64,000 nt of DNA from Sinonovacula constricta. Taxonomy: Eukaryota > Mollusca > Bivalvia > Cardiida > Solecurtidae. Where the stretch lies: positions 52,689,292-52,753,291 of the forward strand of contig CM017570.1 in assembly GCA_007844125.1 (NCBI GenBank), read 5' to 3'. A program made the position numbers and the translations under genes. Under the pieces are notes generated by a model. It was not told the DNA's origin. It saw only the letters and a program-made list of their open reading frames with translations, and ran no database searches. Each line of letters opens with the position of its first letter. Positions within the stretch are counted from its first letter, which is position 1. Shown here piece after piece: positions 27,030 through 40,335 of the stretch.

Positions 27030-27890
27030 CAGAGGTCATTGCAATCAACACACCCCCATTCTTTCTACAAGTTCATGAATTCTTGCAATCCAATTAGTCC
27101 CGTGCTCTCTACAAATTCACGAATTATTGAATTCCAAATCGTCCTTTTCTTTCTAAAAAGAAACATTAAATCTTGTAACATAAATAGTCCAAGTCTTTGT
27201 TCATGCATTCGTGTAATCCAAATACTCACATACTTTTTACAAGTTCTTGAAATCTTGCAACCCAAATAATCTCAGTCTTTGTACAAGTTCACGAATTGTT
27301 GTAATCAAAAAACTCTTATTCCGTCTACAAGATCATGAATTCTCGTAACCCAGATACTCCCATCCTTTCTAAAAATTAATGCATTCTTGTAACCAAAATA
27401 CTCCCATTCGTTCTACAAGTTCATGGGTTCTGGAAACCCAAATACTCCCATTCGTTTTATAAGATCATGAATTCTTGTTACCCAAATACTCTCATTCGTT
27501 CTATTAGATCATGAATTCTTGTAACCCAAATACTCTCATTCGTTCTATAAGATCATGAATTCTTGTCACCCAAATACTCTCATTCGTTCTATAAGATCAT
27601 GAATTCTTGTTACCCAAATACTCTCATTCGTTCTACAAAATCATGAATTCTTGTAACCCAAATACTCTCATTCGTTCTATAAGTTCATGAATTCTTGTTA
27701 CCCAAATACTCTCATTCGTTCTACAAGTTCATGAATTCTTGAAACTCAAATACTCCCATTTTCCTACAAGTTAATGAATTCGTGTAACCCAAAAACTCTT
27801 TTTCTTTCTACAATTTCAAGAATTCTTGAAATCCAAATACCCACATTCGTTCTACAAGTTCATGGGACATATTCATCTAAATAGTCCCAT
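27030..27890. repeat. 44-bp minisatellite, subfamily A, about 19 copies
   Basis: The unit holds 'ctctcattcgttctataaga' then 'tcatgaattcttgttaccca'. Spacing is 44 bp (for example 'cattcg' at 27537 and 27581). Central copies are near-identical and outer ones diverged. Confidence 0.92.
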
Positions 27891-29050
27891 TATTTGTCTA
27901 AGCTCGTGAAATATACTATTTAAAATGTCGCATATATTATCCAAGTTCATGAGTTATTAAAACAATAAAAGTCCCATTATTCATCTATCTTTATGAATTA
28001 TTATATTACAAATAGTTATTATTTACCTACAAATATATGTAGCATATTAACCCAAATAGTTATATTCTTTCTACATGTTCATGGAGCATTATAATCCAAG
28101 TAGTCACATGATTGAACTTCGTTAAAGAATCATTGCATTCCGAATGGTACCATTATTCCTACAAGATCGCGGATTGGTTTTAGCAGAAGGAAACCCCATT
28201 ATTAATACAAGTAAACGAATAATTTGATTTAAAAAAGTCATTTTTTCCATACAAGTTCAGGTATAATTGCAATACAATCATTAACATTATTTATACAAGT
28301 TCAGGAATAATTGTATTCCAATCTTTAACATTATTTATACAAGTTCAGGAATAATTGTTCCAATCATTAGCACTATTTAAACAAGTTCAGGAATAACTGT
28401 ATTCCAATCATTAACATTTTTTGTACAAGTCCAGGAATAATTGTTCCAATCCTTAACACTATTTATACAAGTTCAGGAATAATTGTATTCCAATCATAAA
28501 CACTAATAATACAAGTTCATAAATCAAAACAATCCAAACATGAACATTATTTATACAAGGTCAGGAAAAATTCCAATCATAAAATTTTTTATGCAAGTTC
28601 GGGAATAGTTGCATTCCAATCATTAACATTTTTAAACAAGTTTAGGAATAATTTAAATTTCAATCATTATCATTAACATTATATGCATATACAAGTTCCG
28701 GAAAAAAATATATTCCAATCATCAACATTATTTATACAAGTTCATAAATCATAACAATCCAAATATTAACACTATTTATACAAGAATTTGAACAATAATA
28801 GTCCAGTCATTAACACTATTTATATAGCTTCATAAATCAATGCAATCTAAACATTACCATTATTTACACTTTTCAGGAATAATTAAATAACGATCATTAG
28901 CAATTTATATATACACGTTCCTGAAAAATATATTCCAGTCATTAGCATTATTTACACAAGTCCAGGAATAATTATACTCTAATCATTACTATTATTTGAT
29001 CAAGGTATGGACGAATTAAATTTAAAAAATAGCATCGTTTACACAAGTTA
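27890..29050. repeat. 44-bp minisatellite, subfamily B
   Basis: The unit holds 'acaagttcaggaataattgt' then 'attccaatcattaacattat', again 44 bp. It shares 'acaagttca' and the overall layout with subfamily A, and the two are joined by heavily diverged copies (about 27.9-28.2 kb). This suggests one array that split into two homogenised halves. Confidence 0.85.
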
Positions 29051-29536
29051 AGTAATACTGGTTTTAACAAAATCCGACATTACCACTATTCAATGAATTA
29101 TTTCATACAAGTAAAATACGAATCAACAGTGGAATTTTATTACACCTAAATACAGTTCTTACAATACTGGATTATAAGAGTATATAATCGCGTTGAGATA
29201 GTAGTTAAGATTTTCAACTTGATGTTCATGTTATACTTTACATATTAATATATAATATAAAGTAACAAGGTCCATATAAGGTGCGATACTCCTGACATAA
29301 ATAATTTCAGTCATAATTATTTCTAATTATTTTTAAAACAAACAATTTTGCTACGAGTTATCCCCCTTATGAGTATGCGGGGCAGACGCTATATTGTAAA
29401 TCAATTGACTGACGAAGTATAATACATAATTTTGAACATAATAACTGGCACCATTGGATTTCAAAACCTAAGATGGATGTACATATTCTTATTTCAAGCG
29501 AGTAAACAAACGCAGTCGGACGTCAAGTACAAGCTG

Positions 29537-29682
29537 AGCACACATACATAATCCGGAGCACCCCAGCATCTATACATACTCAGGTTAGTACTAGTTACAT
29601 GATATATTAGCACACATACATAATCCGGAGCACCCAAGCATCTATACATACTCAGGTTAGTACTAGTTACATGATATACTAT
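29537..29682. repeat. 72-bp tandem duplication
   Basis: 'agcacacatacataatccgg' recurs 72 bp apart (29537 and 29609), nearly identical. Confidence 0.85.
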
Positions 29683-30699
29683 TTGAAGTATGTACAAACT
29701 GCTCTATTTTGTGAGCTAACAAAGTTAACGCATTGTTTTGTAATCTTTAACATCGCTTTTTAACACGCATCTTCCTAAACAGTAAGTTCGTGCTGCAATT
29801 ATGGCACGACTCTTTTGAAAGTTTTTGCAATGCAAATGCATAAACATTGCAACATTTCCAGCATACTCAGTGAAAGAAAGCGTCTAGCGTCTTAAAGTGG
29901 TTTAAACATGTTAGAGATGGACGAGCAGGCATATATGACGATAAGACGCCTGAATGACTTACAATTGTATTGTCGACAATGGTGACGTACGTAAAATAAT
30001 TTTACTTAAACAGATCATTGTCTAATTGTTCGGTATATCGCGGAAGCAATTGGCATCTAATTTGAGACTGTATGGAACAAAGTGCACAACTACTTTGTTT
30101 GTATAAGACAATTTTGTGGGGTTTATTTGCAAGTAATATAACATTTACATATGTTCTTCCGAAATTTGGGGTGATATACTAGGCAAATAGAGTTAATTGG
30201 ATACATCTATTGGCGCCTAATTTGCAAGCAAGTACAATTGATATTACGGCAAGATATTTGACAACTTAAATATTAGCTGTATGGTAATAGGTTTGGTATT
30301 ATTAAGGAATTTCGACTGAACAAAGACCATGACAGCGTATGACAGGACACGGAACATGGGTCTGGTGTTGCTTATTTACTAAAAATATATCAGTATCAGC
30401 GTAAAATAATAAATTTCACTTGTTCAAACCACTTAAGTATTTGTTTGTTAGGCTGTAAAAAAGGCATACTGCAAACACAGCATTAATAATAATAAAAAAC
30501 ATACACATACAGACTACAGGCTATCATAATGCATGCATACACATTAAACCCGAAAATCCCTGAAAAAAAAACAACAACACAAAAAATAGTAATGTAATAA
30601 TAGTCGAAAACTCGACCAGTGATATATTAAAATTGTGACAACCAATAGTTTTTTTTTTACAATTGGTTCTTTTGACAGATATGACAAACATCACTAATT
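29683..30699. other. Non-coding stretch 3' of the NLR gene
   Basis: No gene seen. This would hold the 3' flank of the minus-strand LRR array. Confidence 0.5.
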
Positions 30700-32021
30700 C
30701 TAAACGTGAAACATGAGAGAAACCAATTCACCATGTTTTACTATTTTTATGTCCTTAAGATTGAGCTTCTCGGAAGTTGTGCCTAACCGCATCCCGGAGA
30801 GGGGTAGGTCTACTACTGACACAGTCTTCAGTTCATTGTACTGTGACAAATCTAAGTAACAGTCTTCAGTATTTCGATGTTCTGTGCACTCAATATTGCT
30901 GATGTCTAAAATCTCTAGGGCATGCGCGCTTGAAAGACTTCTCATGAGAGAAACCATTTCATGTTGTTTTGCTATTTTTATGTCTTTGAGAGTGAGCTTA
31001 TCGGAAATTGTGCCCAACCCCAATCCGTCGAGTGACAGGTCTTCTATTAAGACGGTCTTCAATTCTTTGTGCTTTGACAGAATTAGGAAACAGTCTTCAG
31101 CAGTTCGATATTCTGCGCACTCAACATGTTTTAGTATAAACTTTTGAAGGGCGTACGTTCTTGAGACACTGTTCATGAGAGAAACATTTCATTGTGGTTT
31201 GCTAGTTGTATGCTGACGAGACGACAACACTTTGTAACGTGGTTCACGCTCAATCCTTTAATTGCCGCGTTTACAAGTACGACTGATGTCAGTTCAAGTT
31301 CCTGGACAAATGTAGTACTAACGTTTCCGTTCTACAATGCTCTGCGCAGTAAAAGACTCCCATTTGTAGAATTTTAAGTTCAGGCATACTGGAGACACAT
31401 TCCGTCAAAACAGAATTTCATAATGAGCTCTTCGGTTACTGGGCTCATTCGCAGTCCTTTGATGGATATGTTATCGAGTGAAACAGATTTTAGTTTAGTG
31501 TGCTTTGACAGATCTAAGTAACAGTCTTCAGTATTTTGATGTTCTGTGCACTCAATATTGGTCATGTCTAAAATCTGAAGTGCATGCCCCCTTGAGACAC
31601 TCTGCATGAGAGAAACCATTTCATCGTATTTTGCCAGGTTTATGTCTTAGAGAGTAAGCTCTTCGGTAATTGTTCCTATCTGCAACCCGGAGAGGGATAT
31701 GTCCACTTTTGAAACAGTCTTTAGTTAATTGTGCTGTGACAAATCTAAGTAACTCTCTTCAGTGTTTCGATGTTCTGTGCATTCAATATTGCTCTTATCT
31801 AAAATCTGAAGTGCGTGCCCCTTTGAAACACTTTGCATGAGAGAAACCAGTTCATCGTGTTTTGCTATTTTTATGTCTTTAAGATTGAGCTTCTCGGAAA
31901 GTATGCCTAATCGCAGCCCAGTGAGTGATATGTCTGCTATTGACACAGTCTTCAGTGTATTGTGCTTTGCCAGATCTAGGAAACAGTCTTCAGTAGTTTG
32001 ATGTTCTGTGCACCCAATATG
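30700..32021 (-). pseudogene. NLR LRR block f, 3' end, heavily broken
   Basis: The last ~5.7 units. TAA at 31725-31727 and 31647-31649 interrupt 'LSQHNELKT' and 'LTLKDI'. About 28 nt are missing after 'ACCGAAGAGCTC' on the minus strand near 31436, plus one more base near 31413, shifting the frame. Another base is missing near 31188. A final open stretch (31176-30700) gives about two more units and ends in TGA after 'VSLMFHV'. No C-terminal domain follows. Confidence 0.8.
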
Positions 32022-34640
32022 TTATATTATTAACGCTTGAAGGGTGTACGTTCTTGAGACACTTTTCATGAGAGAAACCATTCCATCGTATTTTGCTAGG
32101 TTTATGTCTTTGAGAGTAAGCTCTTCGGTAATTGTTCCTATCTGCAACCCGGAGAGGTATATGTTCACTAGTGAAACAGTCTTCAGTTCATTGTGCTGTG
32201 ATAAATCTAAGAAACAGTCTTCTGTATTTCTATGTTCTATGCATTCAATATTGCTCATGTCTAAAGTCTTAAGTGCGTGCCCCCTTGAAACACTTTTCAT
32301 GAGAGAAAACATTTCATCTTGTTTTGCTATTTTTATGCCTTTGAGCGTAAGATTCTCGGTAGTTGTGCCTATCTGCAACCCGGAGAGGCATATGTCTACT
32401 ATTGACAAAGTCTTCAGTTCATTGTGCTTAGCCAGATCTAGGAAACAGTCTTCAGTAGTTCGATGCTCTGCGCAGCCAATATGATCTATTATTAACGCTT
32501 GAAGGGTGTACGTTCTTGAGACACTTTTCATGAGAGAAACCATTTCATCGTATTTTGCTAGGTTTATGTCTTTGAGAGTAAGCTCTTTGGTAATTGTGCC
32601 TATCTGCAACCCGGAAAGGGATATGTCCACTAGTGAAACAGTCTTCAGTTCATTATGCTGTGACAAATATAAGTAACAGTCTTCATTATTTCCATGATCT
32701 GCGCAGTCAATGTTTTCCATGTTTAAAGACTGAAGTGAATGAGTGCTCGATACACTTTCCATCAGAGAAACTACTTCATTGTTTTTTGCCATCCTTATCT
32801 CCGTAAGATAGAGATTTATCGTTTCTGGCCTTACTTTCAGGCCGCTGACGGATACCTTTGCAAGACAAACAGTTTCGAGTTCGGTGTGTTTTGACAGATC
32901 TAAGTAACAGTCTTCATTTATTTGAGATTCTGTGCACTCAATATTCCACATGCATGAAAACTTAAGTGCATGCGTGCTTGAGACAGTTTTCATAAGAGAA
33001 ACCATTTCATCGTTTTTTGCTATTTTGATGTCTTTGAGATAAAGGGTGACTCTAATTGTGCCTATCTGCAACCCGGAAAGGGATATGTCCACTAGTGAAA
33101 CAGTCTTCAGTTCATTGTGCTGTGATAAAACTAAGTAACAGTCTTCAGTAGTTCGATGTTCTGTACACCCAATATGTTCCATTATTAACGCATGAAGGGT
33201 GTACGTTCTTGAGACACTTTTCATGAGAGAAACCATTTCTTCGTATTTTGCTAGGTTTATGTCTTTGAGAGTAATCTCTTCGGTAGTTGTTCCTATCTGC
33301 AACCCAGAGAGGTATATGTTCACTAGTGAAACAGTCTTCAGTTCATTGTGCTGTGATAAATCTAAGTAACAGTCTTCTGTATTTCGATGTTCTGTGCACT
33401 CAATATTGCTCATGTCTAAAATCTGAAGTGCGTGCCCCCTTGAAACACTTTGCATGATAGAAACTATTTCATATTGTTTTGCTATTGTTATGTCTTTGAA
33501 CGTAAACTTCTCGGTAGTTGTGCCTATCTGCAACCCGGAGAGGGATATGCCTGCTATTGACAAAGTCTTCATTTCATTGTGCTTTGACATATCTAGGAAA
33601 TAGTCTTCAGTAGTTCGATGCTCTGCGCAGCCAATGTGTTCTATTATTAACGCTTGAAGGGTGTACGTTCTTGAGACACTTTCCATGAGAGAAATCATTT
33701 CATTGTATTTTGCTAGGTTTATGTCTTTGAGAGTAAGCTCTTTGGTATTAGTGCCTATCTGCAACCCGGAAAGGGATATGTCCACTAGTGAAACCGTCTT
33801 CAGTTCATTATGCTGTGACAAATCTAAGTAACAGTCTTCATTATTTCCATGATCTGCGCAGTCAATGTTTTCCATGTCTAAAGACTGAAGTGAATGAGTG
33901 CTCGATACACTTTCCATCAGAGAAACTACTTCATTGTTTTTTGCCATCCTTATCTCCATAAGATAGAGATTTATCGTTACTGGCCTTACTTTCAGGCCGC
34001 TGACGGATAACTTCGCAAGACAAACAGTTTCGAGTTCGGTGTGTTTTGACAGATCTAAGTAACAGTCTTCATTTATTTGAGATTCTGTGCACTCAATATT
34101 CCACATGCATAAAAACTTAAGTGCATGCGCGCTTGAGACAGTTTTCATAAGAGAAACCATTTCATCGTTTTTTGCTATTTTGATGTCTTTGAGATAAAGG
34201 GTGTCTCTAATTGTGCCTATCTGCAACCCGGAAAGGGATATGTCCACTAGTGAAACAGTCTTCAGTTCATTGTGCTGTGACAAATCTAAGTAACAGTCTT
34301 CAGTAATTCGATGCTCTGCGCAGCCAATATGTTCAATTTTAAACTCCTGAAGGGCATACGTTTTTGATACACTTTTCATGAGAGAAACCATTTCATCGTG
34401 GTTTGCTATTTGTATGTTGGTGAGACGACAAATCCTTGTAACGTGGCTCACGCTCAATCCTTTAACTGTCGCGTTTGCAAGTATGACTGATGTTAGTTCA
34501 GCGTTCCTGGACAAATCTAATACTAACATTTCCTTTCCAAAATGCTGTGCGCAGTAAAAGACTCCCATGTGTAGAATTTTAAGTTCATGCATACTAGAAA
34601 CATATTCCGTCACAGACAGAATTTCATAATGATTTGTCAG
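32022..34640 (-). pseudogene. NLR LRR block e (~11 units)
   Basis: Open for about 870 codons. It holds two copies of a five-unit, 1155-bp block (landmark 'attccacatgcat' at 34098 and 32943) and resembles 35.4-36.5 kb. It ends at TAA 32022-32024, GAA in sister units ('ALIIEHIG'). Confidence 0.85.
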
Positions 34641-35603
34641 TTAAATGTGATGGAGAATTAGCTTTTCGGTTACTGGGCTCAATCGAAGTCCTCTGATGGA
34701 TATGTTATCTAGTGAAACAGTTTTTAGTTTAGTGTGCTTTGACAAATCTAAGTAACAGTCTTCATTTCTTTGATGTTCAGTGCTATCAATATTACTCATG
34801 ACTAAAAACTCAAGAGCCTGCATGACTGATACACTTGCCATCAAAGTCACTATTTCATCATGTTTTGACAGTTTAATGCCGCGGAGAGTGAGACTTGTTG
34901 TGACTGTGCTCAACAGCAACTCGGCAAGCGATATGTTTTGTAGTGAAACATCCTTTAGTTCTGTGTGCATTGACAGATCTAGAAACCCGTCATCATTCTT
35001 CCCTTGATGGATTTCGCTGTAAATATTCTCCATGTATAGCCCCTGAAGTGCTTGCGCACTTGAAACACTTTGCATGAGAGAAACCATTTCATCTTGTTTT
35101 GCTATTTTTATGTCTTTGAGCGTAAGCTTCTCGGTAGTTATGCCTATCTGCAACCCGGAGAGGGACTTGTCTACTATTGACAAAGTCTTCATTTCATTGT
35201 GTTTTGACAGATCTAGGAAACAGTCTTCAGTAGTTCGATGCTCTGCGCAGCCAATGTGTTCTATTATTAACGCATGAAGGGTGTCCGTTCTTGAGACACT
35301 TTTCATGAGAGAAACAATTTCATCGTATTTTGCTAGGTTTATGTCTTTGAGAGTAAGCTCTTCGGTAAATGTTCCTATCTGCAACCCGGTGAGGTATATG
35401 TTCACTAATGAAATAGTCTTCAGTTCATTGTGCTGTGACAAAACTAAGTAACAGTCTACAGTAGCTCGATGTTCTGTACACCCAATATGTTCCATTATTA
35501 ACGCATGAAGGGTGTACGTTCTTGAGACACTTTTCATGAGAGAAACCATTTCTTCGTATTTTGCTAGGTTTATGTCTTTGAGAGTAATCTCTTCGGTAGT
35601 TGT
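34641..35603 (-). pseudogene. NLR LRR block d (~4 units)
   Basis: In the same frame as block c once the TGA is passed. It contains the subtype with 'IYSEIHQGKNDDGFLDLS' also found in block a as 'NKDGFLDLS'. It ends at TAA 34641-34643, an AAA codon in sister units ('HHIKLTNH'). Confidence 0.85.
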
Positions 35604-37635
35604 TCATATCTGCAACCCAGAGAGGTATATGTTCACTAGTGAAACAGTCTTCAGTTCATTGTGCTGTGATAAATCTAAGTAACAGTCTTCTGTATTTCGA
35701 TGTTCTGTGCACTCAATATTGCTCATGTCTAAAATCTGAAGTGCGTGCCCCCTTGAAACACTTTGCATGATAGAAACCATTTCATATTGTTTTGCTATTG
35801 TTATGTCTTTGAACCTAAACTTCTCGGTAGTTGTGCCTATCTGCAACCCGGAGAGGGATATGCCTGCTATTGACAAAGTCTTCATTTCATTGTGCTTTGA
35901 CATATCTAGGAAATAGTCTTTAGTAGTTCGATGCTCTGCGCAGCCAATGTGTTCTATTATTAACGCTTGAAGGGTGTACGTTCTTGATACACTTTCCATG
36001 AGAGAAATCATTTCATCGTATTTTGCTAGGTTTATGTCTTTGAGAGTAAGCTCTTTGGTATTAGTGCCTATCTGCAACCCGGAAAGGGATATGTCCACTA
36101 GTGAAACCGTCTTCAGTTCATTGTGCTGTGACAAATCTAAGTAACAGTCTTCATTATTTCCATGTTCTGCGCAGTCAATGGTTTCCATGTCTAAAGACTG
36201 AAGTGAATGAGTGCTCGATACACTTTCCATCAGAGAAACTACTTCATTATTTTTTGCCATCCTTATCTCCATAAGATAGAGATTTATCGTTACTGTCCTT
36301 ACTTTTAAGCCGATGACGGATAACTTCGCAAGACAAACAGTTTCGAGTTCGGTGTGTTTTGACAGAACTAAGTAACAGTCTTCATTTATTTGAGATTCTG
36401 TACACTCAATATTCCACATGCATACAAATTTAAGTGCATGCGCGCTTGAGACAGTTTTCATAAGAGAAACCATTTCATCGTTTTTTGCTATTTTGATGTC
36501 TTTGAGATAAAGGGTGTCTCTAATTGTGCCTATTTGCAACCCGGAAAGGGATATGTCCTCTAGTGAAACAGTCTTCAGTTCATTGTGCTGTGACAAATCT
36601 AAGTAACAGTCTTCAGTAGTTCGATGCTCTGTACACCCAATATGTTTTATTATCAACGATTGAAGGGTGTACGTTTTTGAGACACTTTTCATGAGAGAAA
36701 CCATTTCATCTTGTTTTGCTATTTTTATGTCTTTGAGCGTAAGCTTCTCGGTAGTTGTGCCTATCTGCAACCCGGAGAGGGATATGTCTACTATTGACAC
36801 AGTCTTCAGTTCATTGTGCTTTGACAGATCTAGGAAACAGTCTTCAGTAGTTCGATGCTCTGCGCAGCCAATATATTCTAATTTTAACTCCTGAAGGGCG
36901 TACGTTCTTGAGACACTTTTCATGAGAGAAAGCATTCCATCGTTGTTTGCTAGTTGTATGTTGATGAGACGACAAATCTTTGTGACGTGGCTCACTCTCA
37001 ATCCTTCAACTGTCGCGTTTACAAGTACGACTGATGTCAGTTCAGTGTTCCCGGACAAATCTAGTACTAACATTTCCGTTCTACAACGCTCTGCGCAGTA
37101 AAAGTCTCCCATATGTAGAATTTTAAGTTCATGCATACTAGAGACACAATCCGTCACAGACAGAATTTCATAATGATTTGTAAGTTTAATGTGATGTAAA
37201 GTGAGCTCTTCGGTTACTGGGCTCAATCGAACTCCTCTGATGGATATGTTATCTAGTGAAACAGTTTTTAGTTTAGTGTGCTTTGACAGATCTAAGTAAC
37301 ATTCTTCAGTAGTTCGATGTTCTGTACACTTAATATTGCTCATGTCTAAAATCTGAAGTGCGTGCCCCATTGAGACACTTTGCATGAGAGAAACGATTTC
37401 ATCTTGTTTTGCTATTTTTATGTATTTGAGAGTAAGCTCTTCGGTAATTGTGCCTATCTGCATCCCGGAGAAGAATATGTCTACTACTGATACAGTCTTC
37501 AGTTCATTGTGCTGTGATAAATCTAAGTAACAGTCTGCAGTATGTCGATGTTCTGTGCACTCAATATTCCTCATGTCTAAAATCTGAAGTGCGTGCTCCC
37601 TTGAAACACTTTGCATGAGAGAAACCATCTCATCG
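35604..37635 (-). pseudogene. NLR LRR block c (~8.8 units)
   Basis: Open to TGA 35604-35606, where sister units read GGA in 'LQIGT' (plus strand 'gttcatatc' against 'gttcctatc'). The final part is a near copy of block e about 2.31 kb further 3' (10 units). Confidence 0.85.
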
Positions 37636-40335
37636 TTTTTTTGCTATTTTTATGTCTTTGAGCGTAAGCTTCTCGGTAGTTGTACCTATCTGCAACTCGG
37701 AGAGGGATATGTCTACTATTGACACAGTCTTCAGTTCATTGTGCTTCGACAGATCTAGGAAACAGTCTTCAGTAGTTCGATGCTCTGCGCAGCCAATATA
37801 TCCTAATTTTAACTCCTGAAGGGCGTACGTTCTTGAGACACTTTTCATGAGAGAAACCATTTCATCGTTGTTTGCTAGTTGTATGTTGGTGAGACGACAA
37901 ATCTTTGTGACGTGGCTCACTCTCAATCCTTTAACTGTCGCGTTTACAAGTACGACTGATGCCAGTTCAGCGTTCCTGGACAAATCTAGTACTAACATTT
38001 CCTTACTACAATGCTCTGCGCAGGAAAAGTCTCCCATATGTAGAATTTTAAGTTCATGCATACTAGAGACACATTCTGTCACAGACATAATTTCATAATG
38101 ATTTGTAAGTTTAATGTGATGTAAAGTGAGCTCTTCGGTTACTGGGCTCAATCGAACTCCTCTGATGGATATGTTATCTAATGAAACAGTTTTTAGTTTA
38201 GTGTGCTTTGACAGATCTAAGTAACAGTCTTCCGTATTTCGATGTTCTGTGCACTCAATATTGCTCATGTCTAAAATCTGAAGTGCGTGCCCCCTTGAGA
38301 CACTTTGCATGAGAGAAACCATTTCATAATTTTTAGCTATTTTTATGTATTTGAGAGTAAGCTCTTCGGTAATTGTGCCTATCTTTATCCCGGAGAGGGA
38401 TATGTCTACTGCTGACACAGTCTTCAGTTCATTGTGCTGTGATAAATCTAAGTAACAGTCTTCAGTATTTCGATGTTCTGTGCACTCAATATTGCTCATG
38501 TCTAAAATCTGAAGTGCGTGCCCCCTTGAAACACTTTGTATGAGAGAACACATTTCATCTTGTTTTGCTATTTTTATGTCTTTGAGCGTAAGCTTCTCGG
38601 TAGTTGTGCCTATCTGCAACCCGGAGAGGGATATGTCTACTATTGACACAGTCTTCATTTCATTGTGCATTGACAGATCTAGGAAACAGTCTTCAGCAGT
38701 TCGATGCTTTGCGCAGCCAATATGTTCTACTTTAAACGCCTGAAGGGCATACGTTTTTGAGACACTTTTCATGAGAGAAACCATTTCATCGTTGTTTGCT
38801 AGTTGTATGTTGATGAGATGACAAATCTTTGTGACGTGGCTCACTCTCAATCCTTTAACTGTGGCGTTAACAAGTACGACTGATGTCAGTTCAGCGTTCC
38901 TGGACAAATCTAGTACTAACATTTCCGTACTGCAATGCTCTGCGCAGTAAAAGTCTCCCATTTGTAGAATTTTAAGTTCATTCATACTAGAGACACATTC
39001 CGTCAAAGACAGAATTTCATAATGGTTTGTCAGTTTAATGTGATGGAGAGTGAGCTCTTCGGTTACTGGGCTCATTCGAAGTCCTCTGATGGATATGTTA
39101 TCTAGTGAAAAAGTGTTTAGTTTAGTGTGCTTTGACAAATCTAAGTAACAGTCTTCAGTAGTTTGATGTTCTGTGCACTCAATATTGCTCATGTCTAAAA
39201 TCTTAAGTGCTTGCCCCCTTGAAACACTTTGCATGAGAGAAACCATTTCATCTTGTTTTGCTATTTTTATGTCTTTGAGCGTAAGCTTCTCTGTAGTTGT
39301 GCCTATCTGCAACCCGGAGAGGCATATGTCTACTATTGACACAGTCTTCATTTCATTGTGCTTTGACAGATCTAGGAAATAGTCTTCAGTAGTTCGATGC
39401 TCGGCGCAGCCAATATGTTCTACTTTAAACGCCTGAAGGGCGTACGCTTTTGAGACACTTTTCATGAGAGAAACCATTTCATCGTTGTTTGCTAGTTGTA
39501 TGTTGATGAGACGACAAGACTTTGTAACGTGGCTCACCCTCAATCCTTTAACTGTCGCGTTTACAAGTCTGATTGATGTCAGTTCAGCGTTCCTGGACAA
39601 ATCTAGTCCTAACATTTCCGTTCTACAATGCTCTGCGCAGTAAAAGTCTCCCATATGTAGAAATTTAAGATCATGCATACTAGAGACACATTCCGTCACA
39701 GACAGAATTTCATAATGATTTGTCAGTTTAATGTGATGGATAATGAGCTTTTCGGTTACTGGGCTAAATCGAAGTCCTCTGACGGATATGTTATCTAGTA
39801 AAACAGTTTTTAGTTTAGTGTGCTTAGACAGATCTAAGTAACAGTCTTCAGTATTTTGATGTTCTGTGCATTCAATATTGCTCACATCTAAAATCTGAAG
39901 TGCGTCCCCCCTTGGGACACTTTGCATGAGAGAAACCATATTATCATATTTTGTTATTTTTATGTCTTTGAGCGTAGGCTTCTCGGTATTTGTGCCTATC
40001 TGCAACCCGGACAGGGATATGTCTACTATAGACAAATTCTTCATTTCATTGTGCTCTGCCAGATCTAGGAAACAGTCTTCAGTTGTTCGGGGTTCTGTGC
40101 AGCCAATATGTTCTATTATTAACGCTTGAAGGGTGTACGTTCTTGAGACACTTTTCATGAGAGAAACCATTTTATCGTATTTTGCTAGGTTTATGTCTTT
40201 GAGAGTAAGCTCTTCGGTAATTGTTCCTATCTGCAACCCAGAGAGGGCTATGTCTACTATTGACACAGTCTTCAGTTCATTGTGCTTTGCCATATCTAGG
40301 AAACATTCTTCAGTAGTTCGATTTCCTGCGCACTC
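37630..40335 (-). pseudogene. NLR LRR block b (~11.5 units)
   Basis: Continues the array in the shifted frame for about 900 codons. It contains two or more copies of a subtype with 'LHHIKLTNHYEILS' followed by a unit with 'FYCAEHC.TEML' and 'NATVKGLRVSHVTK', absent from the middle of block a. It ends in a T run (37636-37642) one base longer than the six T of equivalent units; homopolymer error or real slippage are both possible. Confidence 0.85.
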
